Shown: piece by piece, positions 1-7,909 of the stretch | Layout: every line of letters begins with the position of its first letter | How positions within the stretch are numbered: position 1 is the stretch's first letter | Origin: JAUPTX01 sp964652835 | GTDB taxonomy: Bacteria > Patescibacteriota > Minisyncoccia > Phycocordibacterales > CSBR16-119 | Assembly: GCA_964652835.1 (NCBI GenBank) | Contig: CAZZCB010000004.1 | Coordinates: 1-50,092, forward strand | Reading direction: 5' to 3' | Length of the DNA: 50,092 bases | The notes under the pieces: generated by a model | Database searches by the model: none | The model's input: the letters and a program-made list of their open reading frames with translations, nothing else | What the model was told of the DNA's origin: nothing | Translations under genes and position numbers: made by a program

Positions 1-1577
1 GGAAAAGACCAGAAGAAATATCTGCGATGATTTTGCAAAAGATAAAAGCAGATGTGGAAGCAAAAATCGGTGCGAAAGTCACAGAAGCTGTGATCACAGT
101 ACCGGCTTACTTTAACGATGCTCAAAGGCAAGCGACAAAAGACGCGGGTAAAATCGCAGGACTTGATGTAAAAAGAATCATAAACGAGCCAACAGCAGCA
201 GCGCTGGCATACGGATTTAACAAAAAGAAAGATGAGAAAATCGCGGTTTTTGACTTCGGGGGTGGAACATTTGACGTTTCTATTTTGGAAGTTTCTGAAG
301 ATACTATCGAGGTGAAATCTACTGACGGAGATGCACACTTGGGAGGAAAAGACGTTGATCAAAAAATAATGGATTGGCTGGCAGAAGGTTTCCAAAAAGA
401 AAATGGAATAGATTTGCGAAAAGATGCATTAGCAAAGCAAAGACTAGACGACGCAGCAGAAAAAGCAAAAATCGAACTTTCAACTGCGGTTCAAACAGAA
501 ATAAATATTCCTTTCGTAACTTCTGGCGAAGCGGGACCTCTTCACCTTGTGCGAACTATGAAAAGAGCAGAGCTTGAAGAGATTACTAGAGAATTCATCG
601 ACCGTGCGATAGAGATCACAAAGCGTGCAGTAGAAGCTTCACCTTTTAGTGTAAGTGAAATAAACGAAGTTATCTTGGTTGGGGGTCAAACAAGAATGCC
701 CGCGATACAAGAAGCTGTAGAAAAATTCTTTGGTAAAAAAGCAAACCTTTCTGTTAACCCAGACGAAGTTGTGGCTTTAGGTGCTGCTATTCAAGGTGGG
801 GTTTTGCAAGGAGATGTGAAAGACGTTCTGCTTCTAGATGTTATCCCGCTATCTTTAGGTATCGAGACTCTAGGAGGTGTTGCGACGCATTTAATAAAGA
901 AAAATACAACTATTCCAGCTTCTCAATCTCAAGTTTTCTCTACTGCTGCAGACAATCAAACTTCAACAGAAATTCATATCGTTCAAGGTGAGAGACCAAT
1001 GGCTGCTGACAACAAATCTTTGGGTAGATTTGTTTTGGAAGGAATTCCACCAGCACCACGAGGTGTGCCACAGATAGAAGTGACTTTTGATATAGACGCG
1101 AACGGAATCCTTAGTGTAAAAGCAAAAGATAAAACTTCAGGAAAAGAACAATCTATCAGAATCGAAGCATCTTCAGGTTTGTCAGAGGCTGAAATTGAAA
1201 AAATGAAAAAAGACGCAGAGGTTAACGCTGAATCAGATAAGAAAAAGAAAGAATTGGCTGATATTAAAAACACAGCTGAAATGACTCTTTTCACTGCAGA
1301 AAAAGCGATGAAAGACGCTGGAGAAAAAGTTCCAGAAGATGTGAAGAAGTCCGTTGAAGAAAAAGTTGCTAAGCTTAAATCTGTGAAAGAACTTCCAGAA
1401 CATACAGATGGCGGAGTCTCTATAAAATCTGCAACAGAAGAACTTGCTACAGAAATGCAAAAGATTCATGAAGCGATGGCGAAGGCTGGGCAATCTGCTG
1501 ACGCTGGCGCGCAAGGTTCTGAAGAGAAAAAAGAAGACGGACCTATTGATGCAGAGGTAGAAGATAAGAAGGAGTAA
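1..1577 (+). CDS. dnaK: Chaperone protein DnaK (Hsp70), 5' partial
   Basis: Cytoplasmic Hsp70 chaperone that folds client proteins in ATP-driven cycles with DnaJ and GrpE. The frame is open from base 3, upstream of the first ATG (base 27), and the residues before it (RPEEISA) already match DnaK, so the true start lies outside the window and roughly the first hundred residues are missing. Visible are the ATPase segments VITVPAYFND, NEPTAAALAYG, FDFGGGTFDVS and ILVGGQTRMP, then the substrate-binding domain (DVIPLSLGIET, GERPMAADN) and a charged helical lid with an acidic tail. A hairpin terminator follows directly. dnaJ is nearby on the same strand, after two small genes. Identification is secure. 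Confidence 0.98.
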   Translation, partial: KRPEEISAMILQKIKADVEAKIGAKVTEAVITVPAYFNDAQRQATKDAGKIAGLDVKRIINEPTAAALAYGFNKKKDEKIAVFDFGGGTFDVSILEVSEDTIEVKSTDGDAHLGGKDVDQKIMDWLAEGFQKENGIDLRKDALAKQRLDDAAEKAKIELSTAVQTEINIPFVTSGEAGPLHLVRTMKRAELEEITREFIDRAIEITKRAVEASPFSVSEINEVILVGGQTRMPAIQEAVEKFFGKKANLSVNPDEVVALGAAIQGGVLQGDVKDVLLLDVIPLSLGIETLGGVATHLIKKNTTIPASQSQVFSTAADNQTSTEIHIVQGERPMAADNKSLGRFVLEGIPPAPRGVPQIEVTFDIDANGILSVKAKDKTSGKEQSIRIEASSGLSEAEIEKMKKDAEVNAESDKKKKELADIKNTAEMTLFTAEKAMKDAGEKVPEDVKKSVEEKVAKLKSVKELPEHTDGGVSIKSATEELATEMQKIHEAMAKAGQSADAGAQGSEEKKEDGPIDAEVEDKKE

Positions 1578-1583
1578 AAACAA

Positions 1584-1617
1584 AACCACCCCGGCGCTAG
1601 GCCGGGGTGGGGTTGTT
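1584..1617. terminator. Bidirectional terminator, dnaK / small membrane gene
   Basis: Perfect 10-bp GC-rich stem (1586-1595 with 1601-1610, 5-nt loop). T-rich sequence follows on both strands, so it can serve dnaK and the convergent small gene. Confidence 0.85.
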
Positions 1618-1633
1618 TAGAAAGAATGGTTCA

Positions 1634-1894
1634 TCAGGCCTTTGGTTGCACAACCAGCTTGCTGTCGATATTGCAAGCTAATCGCCAAAGACTCATCTTG
1701 ATGTTCTTTGCCATCAAGGGTAGGAGAGCCACCAAGAAAGATCCGCATACAGCAACTTGGTTCTGGTTCTCAATGTTGACATATGGGATTGTTGCAGTGA
1801 GTACTACAAAGAGTAGTATGATAAATGTTGCAACTAGTGTTACAGTGATCAACATTAAACGTTGATCGCGAGCGAGTTGATGGAACTTATTCAT
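1634..1894 (-). CDS. Small membrane protein, unknown function (86 aa)
   Basis: Unrecognised. The predicted protein starts MNKFHQLARD and has two hydrophobic segments (about residues 15-38 and 45-62), so it is probably a two-span membrane protein with a basic C-terminus. The start at 1894 is chosen because a promoter (1917-1945) lies just upstream and the longer in-frame ORF would begin inside it. The leader ends in a CA-rich stretch (CCTGACC before ATG) with no Shine-Dalgarno. It is a monocistronic unit with its own promoter and a shared terminator, like the other cassettes here, but its GC content is only modestly raised. Confidence 0.6.
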   Translation of the reverse strand: MNKFHQLARDQRLMLITVTLVATFIILLFVVLTATIPYVNIENQNQVAVCGSFLVALLPLMAKNIKMSLWRLACNIDSKLVVQPKA

Positions 1895-1916
1895 GGTCAG
1901 GGTTGTTTTGAAGAGT

Positions 1917-1945
1917 ATGTTATCACACAAATATATTTTTGTCAA
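1917..1945 (-). promoter_or_regulatory. Promoter of the 1634-1894 gene
   Basis: On the minus strand, TTGACA (1940-1945) is followed at 15-17 nt by GATAAC/TAACAT (1917-1924). The leader to the ATG is about 20 nt. Confidence 0.6.
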
Positions 1946-1995
1946 GTATATAAAAAGATGATAATATAAAGGGTATTTAGGTAGGAGATTAATTC

Positions 1996-2316
1996 ATGTC
2001 AAAAAAATTAAGAGATCTCGAGAAAAAAATAAATAAGTATAGTTTAAAGCTGGCAACGCGACAGTCTGTTCTGGCTAATGAGTTTATTGAGGAAGAAGAT
2101 TTTATTGATTATGGTAATGGAAATCAAAAAATTTTAGATACTATAGGGTCGCTATCTGCCTATGTAGAACATTTGGAAAAACAAAGACAATTTGAATTAG
2201 AAAGAAAATCTAGAATGTTTTACAATCAGCCTTGGTTCCACATACTAATAACGGCAGTAATTTCAATAATTACAACAGTTGTAGCTGCTTGGATTATTAA
2301 CTTAATTATTAAATAA
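1996..2316 (+). CDS. Coiled-coil protein with C-terminal membrane anchor (106 aa)
   Basis: No known family recognised. The N-terminal part is highly charged and helical (about residues 1-75, coiled-coil-like, with LEKKINKYSLKL and EHLEKQRQFELERK). It ends in one strongly hydrophobic segment (about 82-105, ITAVISIITTVVAAWIINL), suggesting a tail-anchored membrane protein facing the cytoplasm. A Shine-Dalgarno-like TAGGAGA lies about 9 nt before ATG. The stop codon overlaps the dnaJ start by one base (TAATG), so the two are probably translationally coupled. What the partnership means is unknown. Confidence 0.75.
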   Translation: MSKKLRDLEKKINKYSLKLATRQSVLANEFIEEEDFIDYGNGNQKILDTIGSLSAYVEHLEKQRQFELERKSRMFYNQPWFHILITAVISIITTVVAAWIINLIIK

Positions 2317-3221
2317 TGAGTAAAGACTATTACAAAATTCTAGGAGTTGAAAAAGGTGCGTCGAAGGACGAGCTTAAGAAAGCTTTTCGTAAACTTGCAC
2401 ACGAACATCACCCAGATAAAAAAACAGGAAACGAAGCTAAGTTTAAAGAGATAAACGAAGCGTACCAAACTCTTTCCGATGACACAAAACGTGCTCAGTA
2501 CGACCGTTTTGGAAGCGGGGGACCGAACTTTGGAGGTCAGGGAGGCCAAGGCTTCGGAGGATTTGACTTCTCAGGCTTTGGAGGATTCGGCGGTCAAGGT
2601 CAGGATTTTGAATTTGATTTGAACGACATCTTCGGAGCTTTTACGGGTGGCGGTGGTGGATTTAACCCGTTCGGTCAGAGAATCAGAAAGGGGAGAAATA
2701 TCACTATCACGACGAACGTAACTTTTAAAGAATCTATTTTAGGTTTTTCTCATAAGTTTAAAGTTCCTTCTGAGAGCGCGATGTATTCGCAGAAACAAGA
2801 GATTGAAATAAATTTCCCACCAGGAATCGAAAACGGTCAGACGCTGAAGGTGGAAGGTTATGGAGAACCTCTCGAAGGTGGGGCACAAGGAAGACCAGGA
2901 GACCTTTTGATCAGAGTTTCCGTAGAAAAACACAAGACACTTCGTAAAGAAGGTGCGAATTTGATAACAGAGCTGAAAATAAAACTAACAGATTCTATTT
3001 TAGGCGCGACGTATGACGTTGATACAGTAGACGGAAAAGTCGCTGTGAAAATCCCAAAGGGAATTAAGCACGGACAAATGCTACGCGTGCGAGGTAAAGG
3101 AGTTCCGCTCGGAACTTTTCAAAAAGGAGATTTGATAATAGTTGTTCACCTGGATGTGCCAGAAAAACTTTCAAAAGAACAAAAGAAGCTAATCGAAGAA
3201 TTAAAGAAAAGCGGGCTTTAG
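2316..3221 (+). CDS. dnaJ: DnaJ-family co-chaperone without zinc finger
   Basis: J-domain co-chaperone that delivers substrates to DnaK and stimulates its ATPase. The J domain (about residues 1-67) carries the essential HPD motif (HHPDKK). A long Gly/Phe-rich linker (about 70-125, GGQGFGGFDF) leads straight into the two C-terminal beta-barrel substrate domains. The four CXXCXGXG zinc-finger repeats of classical DnaJ are absent and the protein is 301 aa rather than about 375, so it is a type II (CbpA/DnaJB-like) protein. It overlaps the preceding coiled-coil gene by one base, with dnaK nearby upstream. Function is secure; the symbol is used loosely because cbpA would also fit. Confidence 0.93.
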   Translation: MSKDYYKILGVEKGASKDELKKAFRKLAHEHHPDKKTGNEAKFKEINEAYQTLSDDTKRAQYDRFGSGGPNFGGQGGQGFGGFDFSGFGGFGGQGQDFEFDLNDIFGAFTGGGGGFNPFGQRIRKGRNITITTNVTFKESILGFSHKFKVPSESAMYSQKQEIEINFPPGIENGQTLKVEGYGEPLEGGAQGRPGDLLIRVSVEKHKTLRKEGANLITELKIKLTDSILGATYDVDTVDGKVAVKIPKGIKHGQMLRVRGKGVPLGTFQKGDLIIVVHLDVPEKLSKEQKKLIEELKKSGL

Positions 3222-3242
3222 GAAAAAATAAATATTGGAATA

Positions 3243-3283
3243 AAAAAGAGCGTCGGACCCCTTGGGGTCCGACGCTCTTTTTG
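3243..3283. terminator. Bidirectional terminator, dnaJ / ion channel
   Basis: Long GC-rich hairpin (AGAGCGTCGGACCCC and its complement around a short loop) flanked by A-tract and T-tract, serving the convergent genes on both sides. Confidence 0.9.
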
Positions 3284-3292
3284 TATAAAATA

Positions 3293-3961
3293 CTATCTTG
3301 CAAACCTATCTAAGATAAATGTTCTGATTATGTAAATCAAAACGGCCAAAAGCATAAATCCGCCGAACATCGTCGCGACTTTTATCGCTTCTCCCGCGAC
3401 AGTATAAGTCTGCACTAGTGGTGTGACTCCGACCAGTAATTTAAAAGCCCAAAGCATACTTTCTGGCAGAGTTGCCAGTGGGTTGTTGTGAAATTCAAAT
3501 ATATGGACAAGTCCTCCGAAGATAACAGTCAAAGTGATCAAGGATTTTATATAAAAGAAAAAATCTATTTCGCTTTCTTTTTTCTCTCGTGATTCTATGT
3601 CGTTTGCAACTTCTGAAAATTTGAAAACTCGGAGCATACGGAAAAGTCTCGAGATTCGAAGTATTCGAAGAGATTTTAAGAAGACTAAACCTCCGACTCC
3701 GATAAGGGTTGGTAGGATAGAAAGTAAATCTACAACTCCATAAAAACTGAAAATATATTTAAAAGGATTTTTTGCAGCCATTATTCTGACCACATATTCC
3801 AGAGTAAAGATAGCCACTACTACGTATTCTATAGTTTTAAATAACGGTAAAAACTCTCTGGCGTCTGGAACAGTTTCCATCGCTATTGTTACCAAAGATA
3901 TCAGAGTGATAAGAGCCAACATATCTTCGATTATTAAAATCTTTTTATCTTTTTTTGTCAT
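3293..3961 (-). CDS. Voltage-sensor ion channel-like membrane protein (222 aa)
   Basis: Belongs to the ion_trans (voltage-gated cation channel) superfamily. Six hydrophobic segments are visible. The fourth has the repeated-arginine voltage-sensor pattern (RILRISRLFRMLRVFK). Between S5 and S6, the place where K+ channels carry T-V-G-Y-G-D reads LLVGVTPLVQTYT, so the canonical potassium filter is missing although the surrounding pore-helix (SMLWAFK) and the AGEA approach to S6 are kept. Ion selectivity cannot be predicted. It follows cysS with a 13-nt gap and is probably cotranscribed with it. A cytoplasmic charged loop (ESREKKESE) separates S4 and S5. Confidence 0.8.
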   Translation of the reverse strand: MTKKDKKILIIEDMLALITLISLVTIAMETVPDAREFLPLFKTIEYVVVAIFTLEYVVRIMAAKNPFKYIFSFYGVVDLLSILPTLIGVGGLVFLKSLRILRISRLFRMLRVFKFSEVANDIESREKKESEIDFFFYIKSLITLTVIFGGLVHIFEFHNNPLATLPESMLWAFKLLVGVTPLVQTYTVAGEAIKVATMFGGFMLLAVLIYIIRTFILDRFAR

Positions 3962-3974
3962 AATGGAAAATAAA

Positions 3975-5324
3975 TTAAATTTTAAAAATCTGTGTTCCTT
4001 CAGCGGTGTCTTTTATTTCATAGCCAAGATCCCTTATAACTTTTCGAATCTTGTCAGAAGTTTCAAAATCTTTTTTGTCTTTTGCTTTCTTTCTTTCATC
4101 GGCGAGTCTTTTTACTTCTTCTGGTATTTCATCCTTCTTCCAACTTTTCATTCCAAGTCCGAAAACAGTATCAAAATCGAGCAGTGTCGCTTTTTTATCT
4201 GCGTCTTTTATTTTTTCATCTTTTATAAGTTTCCAAAGAGTAGCAAGTGCTTCACCTGTGTTTAGGTTGTCGTTCATCGATTCTTCAAACTGTTCTTTAT
4301 AAGAATGAGAAATAACCCCTGTATCAGAAATAGAAAGATAAAAAGATTTTAATTTCCTAAGAGCTGTTTTTGAAGATTCCATACCTTCCCAGGTAAAGTT
4401 CACGATCGTTTTGTAACTTGCTTGCAAAAGCCAGTACCGATAGTCGATAGCCGAGAAACCCTTTTCTTCAAGATCTTTTAAACGGTAGTCGTTCTTCAAA
4501 GATTTTGACATTTTTTTGCCATCGATTAACAGGTGTTCGTTGTGAAGCCAGTAGTTTACAAATTTATGTCCAGAGGCACATTCTGATTGGGCGATTTCGT
4601 TTTCGTGGTGAGGAAAGGTGAGGTCTACTCCACCAGTGTGGATGTCAAAATGCTGCCCGAGGTATTTTGTCGACATCGCAGAACATTCTATGTGCCAACC
4701 CGGCCGACCTCGGCCTAGTGGTGTGTCCCAATAAACATCTCCGTCTGCGTCGTCATAAGCTTTCCAAAGAGCGAAGTCCTCGGCGTTTTCTTTATCGTAT
4801 TCGTCTTTCTTGATTCTGCTCTGGGAATTTTGGTGGATTTTTTCCAGGTTAAGTCCTGAAAGTTTTCCATAAGTTTTGAATTTTTTAATATCGAAATAAA
4901 TAGATCCGTCCTCGCCTTTATATGCGAAGCCGTCTTCTAAAAGTTTTTGCGTCATACTGACCATTTCTTTTATATGGTCTGTTGCTTTTGGTTGTTTGGT
5001 TGGCGCCTCTATGTTTAATTCTTTTAGCTCTCGGTTAAATTCCACCGTGTAGTATTCTGTAAAATCAAGCAGGCTTTCACCTTGGGCCACAGAGTCACGG
5101 ATTGTTTTATCGTCGACGTCGGTGATATTCATCACGTGCATCACGTCGTATCTTAAATATTTCAAATATCTTTTTAAAATGTCTGCGAAAATAAAAGAGC
5201 GGTAGTTACCGATGTGTGGATAGTTGTAAACAGTCGGTCCGCAAGAGTATAAACCCACATGACCTTCTTTGATGGGCTTAAAAATTTCTTCTTTTTTTGT
5301 AAGAGTGTTTAAAAGTTTTAGCAT
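3975..5324 (-). CDS. cysS: Cysteine--tRNA ligase
   Basis: Class I aminoacyl-tRNA synthetase charging tRNA-Cys. It shows the start LYSCGPTVYNYPHIGNYR with the HIGH-like motif as HIGN, the zinc-binding C29 and the WHIECSAMS and HENEIAQSE elements. The KMSKS loop is intact (DGKKMSKSLKN), followed by a helical anticodon-binding region. The length of 449 aa is normal. A -10 box TAAAAT (5331-5336) ends 6 nt before ATG, which suggests a leaderless mRNA. The ion channel gene follows in the same direction. Confidence 0.97.
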   Translation of the reverse strand: MLKLLNTLTKKEEIFKPIKEGHVGLYSCGPTVYNYPHIGNYRSFIFADILKRYLKYLRYDVMHVMNITDVDDKTIRDSVAQGESLLDFTEYYTVEFNRELKELNIEAPTKQPKATDHIKEMVSMTQKLLEDGFAYKGEDGSIYFDIKKFKTYGKLSGLNLEKIHQNSQSRIKKDEYDKENAEDFALWKAYDDADGDVYWDTPLGRGRPGWHIECSAMSTKYLGQHFDIHTGGVDLTFPHHENEIAQSECASGHKFVNYWLHNEHLLIDGKKMSKSLKNDYRLKDLEEKGFSAIDYRYWLLQASYKTIVNFTWEGMESSKTALRKLKSFYLSISDTGVISHSYKEQFEESMNDNLNTGEALATLWKLIKDEKIKDADKKATLLDFDTVFGLGMKSWKKDEIPEEVKRLADERKKAKDKKDFETSDKIRKVIRDLGYEIKDTAEGTQIFKI

Positions 5325-5364
5325 CTTTTGATTTTACCTTAAATTAATCTTCCGGGCACGCTAT

Positions 5365-6288
5365 TTACAGCCACTTTTTACTTTTGAAATATGCGAACAT
5401 TGTAAGTCCTGTCAAAACCATCGCACCGATCACGATAAACAAATCTTCTACAGATTGGATAAGGGTTAATTCCTCTACTACGTTCATACCGAAAACTCCA
5501 GTGATCAGAGTGATAGGGAGCATAATAAAAGTCATTATGGTCAGAGTTTTGATAGTCTCGTTTGTTTTTGTTGTTAGAAGCGTGTCGTTTGTGTCGCGCA
5601 TGTCGTTTAAGATTTCTTTATACCAAGCGACAGTACTGTTTACCTTGTTGTATTCACTCAAAATCATACTCATGTTAAAAGAAAATCCACTTCCGAACAT
5701 GTCAGCTCCGATAGGTTCAACAGATCTAATTATATCTCCGTGAAAACTGAGCGCTTTTTTAAATCTGATAATTTTTCTGTTTACATAAGAAATACTGTTC
5801 ACTGCGTCTCTTTCTTTACTGTCGAAAATATCAGATTCTATTTTTTCTAGGTTCACACCGATTCCGTCTAGCTCGTTGTCTAAAGTTTTATATAGATTTT
5901 TCAAAATATAGAACAACATAAAACCAGGATTGTCTCCGATTTTGTTTGAATCTAAAATAGAGTTGTCTGAAAAGATGTTTGAAAAGTTGTTGAACGGTTC
6001 TATTTCTTGATAGTGAGTTGTGATTATAAAATTCTTACCTACAAGGAAATCTATTTCTTTTTCAACTACTATTTTTTCTTTTTTGTCGAAGAAAGGGAAG
6101 TGCAAAACAAGATAAATAACCTCGTCTTTTTCAAAGTAGTCAACTTTTGATTTGAGTGTTTCTGTTAAAAGTTCTTCTCCTGCAAGCTTTGGGATTTTAT
6201 ACTCTTCCACTACGTCGATAATCTCGTTTCGTGTAGGTTTTTCGATATCGATCCAAGTTATATTTTTGTGCTTGTATTTAGAAATCAT
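5365..6288 (-). CDS. corA: CorA-family magnesium/cobalt transporter
   Basis: Inner-membrane divalent cation channel, pentameric in characterised members. The large N-terminal cytoplasmic domain is helical (residues 1-245). Two C-terminal transmembrane segments carry the signature GMN motif (TGVFGMNVVEE) at the end of the first, followed by a short basic tail (FKSKKWL). The length of 307 aa is typical. The -10 box TATAAT (6298-6303) lies 9 nt before ATG, with an AGGAG squeezed between, so the start is either leaderless or uses a very short leader. Confidence 0.95.
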   Translation of the reverse strand: MISKYKHKNITWIDIEKPTRNEIIDVVEEYKIPKLAGEELLTETLKSKVDYFEKDEVIYLVLHFPFFDKKEKIVVEKEIDFLVGKNFIITTHYQEIEPFNNFSNIFSDNSILDSNKIGDNPGFMLFYILKNLYKTLDNELDGIGVNLEKIESDIFDSKERDAVNSISYVNRKIIRFKKALSFHGDIIRSVEPIGADMFGSGFSFNMSMILSEYNKVNSTVAWYKEILNDMRDTNDTLLTTKTNETIKTLTIMTFIMLPITLITGVFGMNVVEELTLIQSVEDLFIVIGAMVLTGLTMFAYFKSKKWL

Positions 6289-6297
6289 ACTCCTAAA

Positions 6298-6303
6298 ATT
6301 ATA
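6298..6303 (-). promoter_or_regulatory. -10 box of corA, near-leaderless
   Basis: Perfect TATAAT on the minus strand, 9 nt upstream of the corA ATG. No clear -35 was seen. Confidence 0.55.
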
Positions 6304-6395
6304 TATTAAATTTCTTAAAAACAGGCCTAAAAACCGCCAGATTTGGGGATATCTTTTTAAAAAACGGCTTAAAATAGATGTTCACAGAAGCCCTA

Positions 6396-6423
6396 TTGCA
6401 TTTTTTATGAAATAGGTTAGAAT
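6396..6423 (+). promoter_or_regulatory. rplU promoter
   Basis: TTGCAT (6396-6401), 16-nt spacer, TAGAAT (6418-6423). The upstream ATG at 6422 falls inside the -10 box, which decides the start in favour of 6434. Confidence 0.65.
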
Positions 6424-6433
6424 GGACGGCGTT

Positions 6434-6748
6434 ATGAAATTCGCAGTAATAAGAACAGGAGGAAAGCAATACAAAGTCTCTGAAGGGGAATTTGTTCAAA
6501 TTGAAAAGCTTTCTGGGGAATATAAAGAAGGAGATAAAATCGTCTTTGATGACGTGCTTTTAGTCGATGACGGAGCATCTACAGTTATCGGTACCCCAGG
6601 GCTTCCAAACAAAGTAGAAGCTACTCTAGAGAAAATCGACAGAGAAGACAAAGTAACAGTTATCAAATATAAAGCAAAAAGTAACTACTTTAAAAAACGA
6701 GGTCACAAACAACCATTTTTCAAAGTAAAAATTGCGACAATCTCTTAA
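6434..6748 (+). CDS. rplU: 50S ribosomal protein L21 (bL21)
   Basis: Large-subunit ribosomal protein that binds 23S rRNA. It begins MKFAVIRTGGKQYKV and ends with YFKKRGHKQPFFKVKI, both diagnostic, and its 104 aa are the usual length. The start at 6434 is preferred over an in-frame ATG 12 nt upstream because that codon overlaps the -10 box. rpmA, the usual neighbour of rplU, is about 35 kb away in this window, so the classical rplU-rpmA operon is broken up here. Confidence 0.97.
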   Translation: MKFAVIRTGGKQYKVSEGEFVQIEKLSGEYKEGDKIVFDDVLLVDDGASTVIGTPGLPNKVEATLEKIDREDKVTVIKYKAKSNYFKKRGHKQPFFKVKIATIS

Positions 6749-6755
6749 AACAAAT

Positions 6756-6780
6756 AATCCCCATCTCGGGGATTTTTGTT
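6756..6780 (+). terminator. rplU terminator
   Basis: Seven-base stem AATCCCC/GGGGATT (6756-6762, 6768-6774) followed by TTTGTTT. Its T-tract runs into the -35 box of the next unit. Confidence 0.8.
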
Positions 6781-6808
6781 TGACATATTAACGATTTGTA
6801 TATATTCT
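6780..6808 (+). promoter_or_regulatory. Promoter of secreted protein unit 1
   Basis: TTGACA (6780-6785), 17-nt spacer, TATTCT (6803-6808). The leader of about 30 nt is CA-rich (CCCCAACCTCAGAACCC before ATG) and has no Shine-Dalgarno. Confidence 0.65.
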
Positions 6809-6844
6809 TAAATTAAAAACACGGTAACCCCAACCTCAGAACCC

Positions 6845-7228
6845 ATGAAGTACATTCGCATGCTTTCTTTCTTCGTGTTCCTGCTTCTGCTTGCTGTGCC
6901 ATCAAAAGCACAAGCGGTGGAAGAAGTGCATTCTCCCAAGCTTGGTATGTTCACAGACAACGACGGCCAAAAAGGCGTCCTTCTGATCTACACGGGGGTC
7001 ATGGACCATCTCTCCATAACTTCCGTGAAGTTCGGCGTAGGTTCATGTGAATACGAATTTCCTGTTCGTTTGAAAAAGAACGACAGAGCCCAGCTGAAGT
7101 CTGTATTCATCCTTGATCCGCAGGGTGTCATCACCATCGACGCACAACGTGTCTACGTGAACAAAATGCCGATCAATGGGATGTGGGTAACTTCGTTGCC
7201 ATACAACCCTAAGAAAGGATGCCTGTAG
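6845..7228 (+). CDS. Secreted protein of unknown function, cassette unit 1 (127 aa)
   Basis: No family recognised. A clear Sec signal peptide lies at residues 1-25 (basic MKYIR start, hydrophobic core FFVFLLLLAVPSKAQA). The mature part is about 100 residues, predicted mostly beta, with three cysteines outside the signal (one near the middle, one near the C-terminus in KKGCL). It is monocistronic with its own promoter and terminator. Codon use is richer in G and C at third positions than rplU before it. It is the first of four consecutive secreted-protein units, which suggests a shared extracellular or surface role, but nothing in the sequence says what that is. Confidence 0.75.
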   Translation: MKYIRMLSFFVFLLLLAVPSKAQAVEEVHSPKLGMFTDNDGQKGVLLIYTGVMDHLSITSVKFGVGSCEYEFPVRLKKNDRAQLKSVFILDPQGVITIDAQRVYVNKMPINGMWVTSLPYNPKKGCL

Positions 7229-7250
7229 TTGTTCTGCCACATAGGCTGTA

Positions 7251-7282
7251 AAGCCCCTTCTGGTTCAGAGGGGGCTTTTTTA
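7251..7282 (+). terminator. Terminator of secreted unit 1
   Basis: AAGCCCC (7251-7257) pairs with GGGGCTT (7271-7277), followed by a T-tract. Confidence 0.8.
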
Positions 7283-7311
7283 TTGCTAAAATTAAAAATG
7301 TATTGTACTAT
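7283..7311 (+). promoter_or_regulatory. Promoter of secreted unit 2
   Basis: TTGCTA (7283-7288), 17-nt spacer, TACTAT (7306-7311), directly after the previous T-tract. The leader is only about 14 nt. Confidence 0.55.
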
Positions 7312-7331
7312 TTATTAAAACCCCACAGGCT

Positions 7332-7754
7332 ATGAAAGCTGTAACTCTGATCTTTGTTTTGCTGAGCCTTGTCCAGATGGCCATGGCTCAGTATATGGTC
7401 CCAACCGCAGATGGTGCGTATGTGCTGGAGGCTCAGTCTCCAGCAGGGCAGTTTGCGCCCGCCGTGAAGGCCAGCTACCTGCAGCTGGAGGTGGTGGATG
7501 GAGAACTGGTGAGGATCTTCATGCCTGAAGATGCGGTGGACAACCCGGAAGGACTACCTTTCTATCTTCAGCCGAAAGTGGTTGGTGAGAAGTATTCACG
7601 GAGCGTTAAGATCGAACCGGTGAAAGTCCCTGGTGGATACGAGATCCCACTAGCCATGCACTATTGGAGTAATGGCACCCTCCACTTTGTGAACGCAAAA
7701 GTTGTGGCCTTCGAAGTCTATACATACGAGAAGGCCAGGCGAGTAGCGCAATAA
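7332..7754 (+). CDS. Secreted protein of unknown function, cassette unit 2 (140 aa)
   Basis: No family recognised. The signal peptide covers about residues 1-19 (MKAVTLIFVLLSLVQMAMAQ, cleavage probably after AMA). The mature protein has no cysteine and appears beta-rich, with many Val/Tyr/Pro residues. Base composition is clearly more GC-rich than the chromosomal genes (codons such as CTG, GTG and GCC dominate). It has its own promoter and terminator and stands between two other secreted-protein units. Confidence 0.75.
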   Translation: MKAVTLIFVLLSLVQMAMAQYMVPTADGAYVLEAQSPAGQFAPAVKASYLQLEVVDGELVRIFMPEDAVDNPEGLPFYLQPKVVGEKYSRSVKIEPVKVPGGYEIPLAMHYWSNGTLHFVNAKVVAFEVYTYEKARRVAQ

Positions 7755-7770
7755 CGTGCTGTGAGCACTC

Positions 7771-7806
7771 AAGGCCCTCCGACGAAAGTCAGGAGGGCCT
7801 TTTTCT
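7771..7806 (+). terminator. Terminator of secreted unit 2
   Basis: Perfect 10-bp stem AAGGCCCTCC/GGAGGGCCTT (7771-7780, 7792-7801) followed by T-rich sequence. Confidence 0.88.
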
Positions 7807-7822
7807 TTACCTTTCATTAAGC

Positions 7823-7850
7823 TTGACAAAAACGCTAATTTGTGTATAAT
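7823..7850 (+). promoter_or_regulatory. Strong promoter of secreted unit 3
   Basis: Consensus TTGACA (7823-7828), 16-nt spacer, consensus TATAAT (7845-7850). The leader of about 50 nt is A/C-rich. Confidence 0.8.
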
Positions 7851-7909
7851 TAACAACGAACCGCTCTCTTACCAGAGCAAAAAACGAACGAAAAAAACAA
7901 CACAAGAAG

